From Stemphylium vesicarium (lineage: Eukaryota; Ascomycota; Dothideomycetes; Pleosporales; Pleosporaceae), in assembly GCA_004380135.1 (NCBI GenBank), contig QXCR01000040.1, positions 62,001-126,000 on the forward strand: a stretch of DNA of 64,000 nucleotides. Reading direction: 5' to 3'. Below the pieces are notes generated by a model that saw nothing but the letters and a program-made list of their open reading frames with translations, was not told where the DNA came from and did no database searches. Positions 59,001 through 64,000 of this stretch are shown here, piece after piece. The stretch's first letter is position 1. Each line of letters opens with the position of its first letter. The position numbers and the translations under genes are program-made.

Positions 59001-59824
59001 CTTCCCTGCAAGCAGGCGTTGTGTAAGGGAGTCCAGGATCCGTCGCTTTTCGCCATCACGTCAGCCCCATGTGCCAGCAAAAGTTCGATGATGTCGTCCC
59101 TTCCATGTGCAGCAGCCAGATGAAGTGCAGTCTTTTGTCTGTCCTCTACTGCGTTCACATTGGCCCTGGGCAACTTCGACCGTCTGAGCAGCATCTCGCA
59201 CAGCTCCTTCTTTCCAGTACTGGCCGCCCAGTGCAATGGACTGCGCTTCTGGTCATCTTGGCCATCGGGTCCGTCAATGGCGATATTTTGTTTGAGGAGC
59301 TCAGCGATAACGTCCCGCCCCCAATTGCAATGTTTGTCGGCCGCCAGATTGTGCAGCACATTGCGCCCAGTATGGTCTTTCTTGTTGACATCCGCCTCAC
59401 ACCTCAGCAACTCGTGCATGATGTGAAAGTGGTTCTTCCAAGCTGCTGTCATCAGCGCCGTTCTCCCTTGCTTGTCTTGCGCGTCGACATTGCCGCCGAA
59501 CTTCAACAGTAGCTGCACTATGCCGGCATGGTTCTTCTCAACTGCCTTGAGCAATGGCGATACCCTGCCCCCAGGCGCGCCATCGGGGTTTGCGCCGCTT
59601 TTCAGCAGGTACTCGGTTATGCATATGTTCCCACGTTCGACCGCGCGCATCAATGCTATGCGCAGCAGGTGATCGACGGGCTGCGACTTTGCCTTCGCCT
59701 GCTCGATGATGGCGATCGCATCGTCGTGCTTCTGGTTCTCGACCGCCTTCAAAAGGCGTGGTTCGACGCGGGCATGTTGCGCGGAGTCGCCGTCGTTACT
59801 GGATCGTGCAGGTGAGCGGCCCAT
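56051..59824 (-). CDS. Ankyrin-repeat protein with C-terminal CorA-like membrane domain
   Basis: Intronless, 1257 residues from the ATG at 59824. About eight to nine ankyrin repeats fill residues ~20-350 (TALHLAAAHGRDDIIELLLA, TPLHVAARAGHLDIVKCLLE). A long Ser/Pro/Lys-rich region follows, then an extended helical CorA-like cytosolic domain (~650-1030) and two membrane helices at ~1035-1060 and ~1085-1105. At the place of the CorA GMN signature it reads AAMFTINIQEFP, so Mg2+ selectivity is unlikely to be conserved. The Arg-rich tail is cytosolic. Such ankyrin-CorA proteins are numerous in filamentous ascomycetes; their role is unknown. The short Ank-like linkers are regular, so the repeat array is probably folded. 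Confidence 0.85.
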   Translation of the reverse strand: MGRSPARSSNDGDSAQHARVEPRLLKAVENQKHDDAIAIIEQAKAKSQPVDHLLRIALMRAVERGNICITEYLLKSGANPDGAPGGRVSPLLKAVEKNHAGIVQLLLKFGGNVDAQDKQGRTALMTAAWKNHFHIMHELLRCEADVNKKDHTGRNVLHNLAADKHCNWGRDVIAELLKQNIAIDGPDGQDDQKRSPLHWAASTGKKELCEMLLRRSKLPRANVNAVEDRQKTALHLAAAHGRDDIIELLLAHGADVMAKSDGSWTPLHNACLQGSVKVLKILLGAGADLNAKLLTGMTPLHVAARAGHLDIVKCLLERKDIKPAAKDKFGITPFLRAAQSKNPARKDIINTLAPHNQVEALGEDALGATNGFHATIVDFGNFHNENKVDRKTVFELLYARDAINPRKPAVTVLPKESKATTFRWIHLPANNMAWVEALLTKAFIEEGATDVEGFKALERSFSHQHRGQQIHSHFMRPLCQSTPRAPKHHDDSDLSDHAEQGIPPITITSARGLGIDATIGAQEPATSPLPRAPVRSGTASTEQTDWTSGTGSGNATNKEGKIKAKDKTKKMPKWGGAKQAGKRTGGSETPTQGPEHRARRIHTNSPLTASGLLRSPGSPGRKDPSAVAKGNIFAFMPYLHFESDRRRQEMQAAITKTQLLKGSERSDGRYNKPALGCARTYDEMLLRAHLTSSQVSLHVRRTLDQFFYHNIDTQSRDRDQVVYRYQCKSSDPQHIDPKIFMVDQLWIWTLGKDLIVTAFPQRWQQPRNDPLNVLDGIIEDINSKTRDPVRSVYDLAMIIAGRCSGVFDRHRVGDEDYQFLDMFESSIGDATEMETVLFKDFNTASRQASQWLKHHRRPNRFSRHLEAEGRQREHLHRRHAPHHSHAHALADPPIPEEDFEYDDSEQTAANAPLFVDNLLDIGPETDLLAEIKDIRDELNMIVKVLEDQRNVLPDMEGSITDIYREEQKSQQDLKKRFRDMLKTIEIHIKDLDRMDKQAKRIYDSITDLLDLKQKHANAFEARFARDQAAGTARQSQTIMVFTIVTIIFLPLSFIAAMFTINIQEFPHRPGSDEPSLPLSYVSKYMFGIGLAISIPFIAIALSFDAIGDFFREVKRRFRDRKAKSRQARHETNNNTHDPYSGVDKTDFGDTIDTRTIEEALSRGRSTAYRPDGRRSIESYLGSARANRWNDGGSLLPVASRSTGRSREKGAVRPTNGLKGTTTANNNRLSVDRAERQSPIERISTGFRMRGSGDCERA

Positions 59825-60456
59825 GGCGACTAAGGGCTCTCTGCCTTCGTTTGCGCCTTCGTTCAGGCGGTGAAGGTGTAGTACAAAGGCGAATGTTCGT
59901 CAGGTTCGTGATGGGATGGAAGCGCGTCTCAAGGTCCATAGACGCTGTCGCATCAGTCGCCCGAGGCCATCTTCAGCTTAAAATTCACTCGTCCATGGAC
60001 TGCGATCCGGTTACTTTCAGGAAAGCAGGTGGCTGCTTTCAGCTGCAGGCCTTAGGCCCAAGCTAGAAACACCCCGGCGGTAACGTGCAGCCGCACACGT
60101 GATGATCCGCATTCTGTGCATGGTGATGAACATGTAAATTGAAAGGCAGCCGATGGTCTGACTTGGATTCTCGACGTTTGGAGAAGAAATGCTAGGCTCA
60201 AGACTGGGGGGCAAATGCTGTACCTGACTATCGAGGTCCGGGTATTGCGGGGACGGTCCGCCGGCTGTGAGCTGGCGGCGGAGACGTCGGACACTGCTTT
60301 GGTGCTTTTTCCTCTGACTCGACATCAGTTTGTACCTGATTCGCATCAAAGTTACACCGTCAATTCCTTTAGACGCAACATTGACGCGAGCTCTAGCGTG
60401 TTCGTTTGGCGACCGCCAGCGGATAGTGCAGCTCTTCTCCGCACCTATAAACAGCT
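59825..60456. other. Divergent promoter region
   Basis: Between the ankyrin-CorA gene and the protease-like gene; no specific element recognised. Confidence 0.45.
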
Positions 60457-61719
60457 ATGAAGTCCCAGGACTATTTAACACCATCGGCGCCAACCTTGCA
60501 GTCAGCGCCGGTACCTTCAACACTCACACGTGAGAAACCAAGGAGTTCAACACTCTCTTGGTGCGTCGCTATTCTTCTTCTTAGCCTCGTAATCTACACC
60601 ATGTACTACAAGCCTAGTATCATACACGTCACGAACGCCGATCTATCATCATACACTCATTCAATCTTTATTCCTTTCATCTACAAGTTTAGCCCTAAAC
60701 ATGTTCCTCAGGTCTGGTGTACCGTCGAGGGCGTTGATATCAAGATGCCCGTAGACACTGGCTCGACAGGAACACTGATAGGAGCGCCGATACTCCCAAA
60801 CGTGCCATCTACCGCGGGTACGCCAGCACACCACTTCTTCACAAGCAGTAAAATCCTCTACGTAGGCCGACAGGTAGAGCTTTCCATGGAGTTCTCCGGC
60901 GAAGGTGGCTCGTTTGCGACTGCGACAGTTCCGGTGTTGATTGTTGACAAGAGTTGGAAATGCCCCTGGTACGATCCGATGGTAGACCGGTTCGAGTGTC
61001 CTCCAGGCCCCGGTGATGAGCGAGCCATAGAGCGGGACACTTCACAAATCACCTACATGGGCATCGGCTTCGGGCGAAATGGCTTAAAGGACGGGATGCC
61101 CTATGCGACTCCCAGTGTCAACCCCATGTTGAATCTCCACGCCATCGACGGAGAACCGGTTCCGCACGGCTCGATGCGGGCAGGATACGTTGTATCACGT
61201 GAAGGCGTCCAGATAGGGCTGACCCCCAAATCCACACGAGGATTTGCCTTCACCGCTCTGGAGCCTGGCTTGACCCACGCGCAGGATAAAAGGGACTGGG
61301 CGATGGCGAGGATGTGTTTCAGCATCAATGGCGAGGGAAGGAATTGTGGTACTGTGCTTGTCGACACCGGCATAGCGCAGATGTACATCAGAACGGACAA
61401 AGGCATTTCAATGCCGACCGTCATCATCCCGAATCCCAATCCAAACGGCCATGCGAAGATGGTGAAGCGCGTGAAGCCAGGAACCAAGATCACGATTGGG
61501 TTTCCTTCCCTAGATCACCCTGCCATGTCCTACTCGTTCGCCGTTGGTGGAGCCTCAGCCATCGAACCCAACTATGTCTTCCCTCAGCTACCCGAGCACC
61601 CACCATATGTCAACACTGGGAGAAATCTGCTATTCGGCTACTCAATAGCTTTCGATGCGGTGGGAGGGCGGTTCGGCTTTCGGTCGGCCGGCAATTCAGG
61701 CGCTGCCTCGGTATTATAG
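60457..61719 (+). CDS. Membrane-anchored aspartic-protease-like protein
   Basis: Intronless, 420 residues. One membrane span near the N-terminus (CVAILLLSLVIYTMYY, ~residues 30-50) suggests a type II or signal-anchor protein. Two DTG motifs about 200 residues apart (VDTGSTGTLIG at ~100 and LVDTGIAQMYI at ~302) have the spacing of the two half-sites of pepsin-fold aspartic proteases. The second lacks the usual Ser/Thr after Gly. Cys residues in WKCPWYDPMVDRFECPPG may pair outside the membrane. I do not recognise the specific family, so catalytic activity is inference. Confidence 0.6.
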   Translation: MKSQDYLTPSAPTLQSAPVPSTLTREKPRSSTLSWCVAILLLSLVIYTMYYKPSIIHVTNADLSSYTHSIFIPFIYKFSPKHVPQVWCTVEGVDIKMPVDTGSTGTLIGAPILPNVPSTAGTPAHHFFTSSKILYVGRQVELSMEFSGEGGSFATATVPVLIVDKSWKCPWYDPMVDRFECPPGPGDERAIERDTSQITYMGIGFGRNGLKDGMPYATPSVNPMLNLHAIDGEPVPHGSMRAGYVVSREGVQIGLTPKSTRGFAFTALEPGLTHAQDKRDWAMARMCFSINGEGRNCGTVLVDTGIAQMYIRTDKGISMPTVIIPNPNPNGHAKMVKRVKPGTKITIGFPSLDHPAMSYSFAVGGASAIEPNYVFPQLPEHPPYVNTGRNLLFGYSIAFDAVGGRFGFRSAGNSGAASVL

Positions 61720-61846
61720 TGTGCGGATCGAGCGACTCGACGGGCATCTTCGCTTGCGCTCAGCTCTTCCTCTCCCTACTCCTTCCAAGCCTCTCTTCGA
61801 TTCCAAAGTGTATACCAAGTCCGTCACCTTTACCCAGGCCATCTAG

Positions 61847-62425
61847 TCATTTGACAGTCATGCTCCGCATGGGGCTTCGGAACCCTTCCCTTAATTCCTT
61901 GTATTCTTCTACTGCCTTTACAACGACGCCATGGGCCTGCAAGCCCCCAATATCCACGCCGACGACCACGATCGCGCCAACGACGCCCTCGACGCCCTTG
62001 ACAAAGACAGGGTATCCACCCCCTTCGATAGTGTACTTGGCCCATTCGTCCCCACTCATAGCATGATGCTCAGCAAACTTCTTATAATCCCCATCGAACT
62101 GGCAGCCCATGAACCACGTCGAATGACCCCATCTTAGTACTGTATTGCGTTTCTTCTCTACCCATTTCTCGTGGTCGGGCATTAGGCCTGGTAGGCTCGG
62201 CGAATGGAATAGAGTTTGGGTTGGGAGGGCTATGTGTATAAGCGCGGGGCATTCGGCGGTTCGTAGTGCGTTTCGAAGAATGTTTCCAATGACCCAAGCA
62301 TGTTCGCACGTGAAGTGATTGAAAGTGAAGCTCTTTTCTTCTTTTGCGAGTTCACCAAGGTCGCGCGTAGGCATGGGGAGCGTGCTCAGCATCTTGTTGG
62401 ATGATTGGGACGACGAATTGGACAT
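61847..62425 (-). CDS. HbpS/UPF0303-like protein (YBR137W family)
   Basis: Intronless, 192 residues from the ATG at 62425; the frame is open a little further but the upstream codon is GTG. Family landmarks: FTFNHFTCEHAWVIGNILRN, TLFHSPSLPGLMPDHEKWVE, KRNTVLRWGHSTWFMG, EGGGYPVFVKGVEGVVGAIV and VDIGGLQAHGVVVKAVEEY. The glycine-rich GGGxPV and the D..HG..V pattern mark the HbpS/GlcG-like fold shared with yeast YBR137W, a cytosolic decameric protein with no established enzyme activity. It is convergent with the protease-like gene (127 bases apart). Confidence 0.82.
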   Translation of the reverse strand: MSNSSSQSSNKMLSTLPMPTRDLGELAKEEKSFTFNHFTCEHAWVIGNILRNALRTAECPALIHIALPTQTLFHSPSLPGLMPDHEKWVEKKRNTVLRWGHSTWFMGCQFDGDYKKFAEHHAMSGDEWAKYTIEGGGYPVFVKGVEGVVGAIVVVGVDIGGLQAHGVVVKAVEEYKELREGFRSPMRSMTVK

Positions 62426-63889
62426 GGCGGGCGGCACTCGGTGAGATAGTTATAGGTAGGGTATGCCGACATATAGGATATGCAGATTATGTACGGATTC
62501 AGGGAAAGATAGGAGACGGAGCGTGAAACACGCGAGTCAGATGGCAGCGGGAAGCTGCGCCCATAAAGCAAGGTCGCCGGTGGTCGGGTCGTGCCGTTGT
62601 TTCAACCCCACTCTGAAACAGCTGACGTGAGCATTTGTCGGGAAATCCATCACCGACCTTGACTTGGACTCTCGTACATCACCCCACTGCAATGCAACCG
62701 CAACTGCTGGGTATTAGCAGATCTGATCGATCTACGGATGTTCGCTAAACTAGCCGCGTTCGTACTTGCGCGTAGGGTAGTCTATCAGCATGTACAAGGA
62801 CCTGCGGATCCGACTACGCTTTTCGAGTTATGCTTCCTACACCGATTTTCGCCAAATTAACAGCTCAATTTGACAAAACTCTCAGTTCGGTCCGGACGTT
62901 TTCGATTGAAAATATCCCAACCAGATTGGTCGTTCGCATGCGTTCTGTGTCGTCGCAACCTGATCACTAACCCGCCTGCCGTCCTTCATTTCACGTTCCC
63001 GCACATAGTCACGCCATTTCCCCAGCTCCTCCAAAGCGTCGACGTCATCATGTTGTTTGGCTGGGACATTGCTCTTCTTCATGCAGCGTGTTGAATGCAG
63101 TAGAACGTGTTCCGCACTATATGCTGCCCCTTATTTGCGCGCTGCCGCAATCGCCAGTGTTACGCTACAACCTCGTCTTGCTTGTAGACAAAAGAAATGG
63201 GTAGTACCTGGTGTCATTCAGAAATAATTCAAAATCCTGCAAGAATTTTACAATTATAGCGATTGGTTCTGGGAAGCGCTGGGCAGCGTGTCGTCTGCCC
63301 AACACGGGATTCCCAGATATTTGGTCGGGGAGAGCAATGCGGGCGCCTACATCGAAGAAGTTCTCGGGTGGTCTTCCACGTGCGAGTTTTCAGTCACGTC
63401 GCGGATGCGGAGATTCTGCCCGCGATTCTCCATCTTAAAATTTCTGTTGGTTGTCTTGATGAGCCATATTCGCTGGTATCTAATTGGCCCATCACGTATT
63501 GGAGCTTGTTGCCTACTTCCCAGTGACAGAAAATTGGTTTGTCGAAATGGACTTTGGTCTTCAAGAAAGCCAAAACATAGCCAATCATTGCGTTTCCAAG
63601 GTGAGAGCCTGGGTATTGAGAGGAGGAGGTATGGAGCGTGGTGCTGCTGCTGTTTTTTCAGTCGCGCTTGATCATTACAAGTTATGGTTGAGAATCGCAC
63701 AGCACTTGACAGCTGGAATTATTGACACTACCCAACCATGGAACATTTTTGGCAGAATTGTTGTGATGGCAGTCTCTTAAAGACTGCACGTGTTTCAAAG
63801 CAACATTCCACAACGCTTTCTCTCTACAGTCTACACTCGTGTGCAGCGCTGCCATAGCATACATCCCTCAATTTTAGTACGAATTCAAC
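62426..63889. other. Intergenic, nothing recognised
   Basis: Several overlapping short frames between 63200 and 63780 without coding bias or motif; no repeat seen. Confidence 0.4.
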
Positions 63890-64000
63890 ATGCCCATTCA
63901 CATTACCATGGGAGGGAAGAAAGGAGGAGAGGAAAGAGTGCCAACGAAGCTCAAACTAGTACTGAAGATCAAGGACCTCACGGTAGTGTCTTGTAGGGTA
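63890..64000 (+). CDS. Possible first exon of a gene leaving the window
   Basis: ATG at 63890 opens a frame that stays open to the window end (MPIHITMGGKKGGEERVPTK, then LKLVLKIKDLT). A possible donor GTAGTG follows at about 63981. Too short to identify. Confidence 0.25.
   Translation, partial: MPIHITMGGKKGGEERVPTKLKLVLKIKDLTVVSCRV

Noticed and set aside
63211..63780. Overlapping frames of 75-127 codons near the right end
   Set aside because: No coding bias, no motif, no consistent splice model; mutual overlap on both strands suggests chance.

Overview
The window is nuclear DNA of a filamentous ascomycete (Pezizomycotina). Introns are short (about 45-60 bases) with GT..CTAAC..AG signals. 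Several families are typical of that group: a HET-domain NLR, Fungal_trans_2, DUF2015, ankyrin-CorA proteins and pogo/Fot1-type transposons. C-to-T decay at CpA sites resembles repeat-induced point mutation (RIP). A Dothideomycete of the Pleosporales type is my best guess; that is inference.

Layout. 1-10200 is ordinary euchromatin: a CorA magnesium transporter, signal peptidase subunit SPC1, the RING-box protein RBX1, a PNRC/Edc1-type decapping activator and an unknown proline-rich protein. 10200-14340 is an AT-richer gap followed by a tandem pair of related genes, both broken. 14751-22192 is the most unusual part. Outer 25-base inverted repeats next to TA dinucleotides enclose a pogo-like transposase relic, a HET/NB-ARC/TPR (NLR-type) gene with two in-frame stops, and a nested 1.8 kb TA-flanked element whose middle, but not its ends, is saturated with RIP-like mutation. 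The arms on either side of the NLR gene are inverted homologues of each other, like a composite transposon. 22193-25807 holds a decayed coding stretch and a Fungal_trans_2 regulator without a visible zinc cluster.

27124-45579 is housekeeping: the PAK kinase Cla4, alpha-actinin, a small conserved two-exon gene, a pseudogenised C2H2-like gene, a four-exon unknown with a GC-AG intron, TOM7 in three tiny exons, the U2 snRNP protein SF3b49, a DUF2015 protein and ribosomal protein eL28. 46321-64000 holds an F-box-like protein, a patatin-like phospholipase, an MFS transporter with one non-canonical splice acceptor, a MOSC/flavodoxin-reductase/2Fe-2S fusion enzyme, an ankyrin-CorA membrane protein, an aspartic-protease-like membrane protein, an HbpS/UPF0303-like protein and perhaps the first exon of a gene leaving the window.

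The genes do not form a pathway cluster; most are independent and arranged as divergent or convergent pairs. Exon borders were placed by hand from splice signals and reading frame, so borders may be off by a base or two. No tRNA, rRNA or CRISPR array was recognised.
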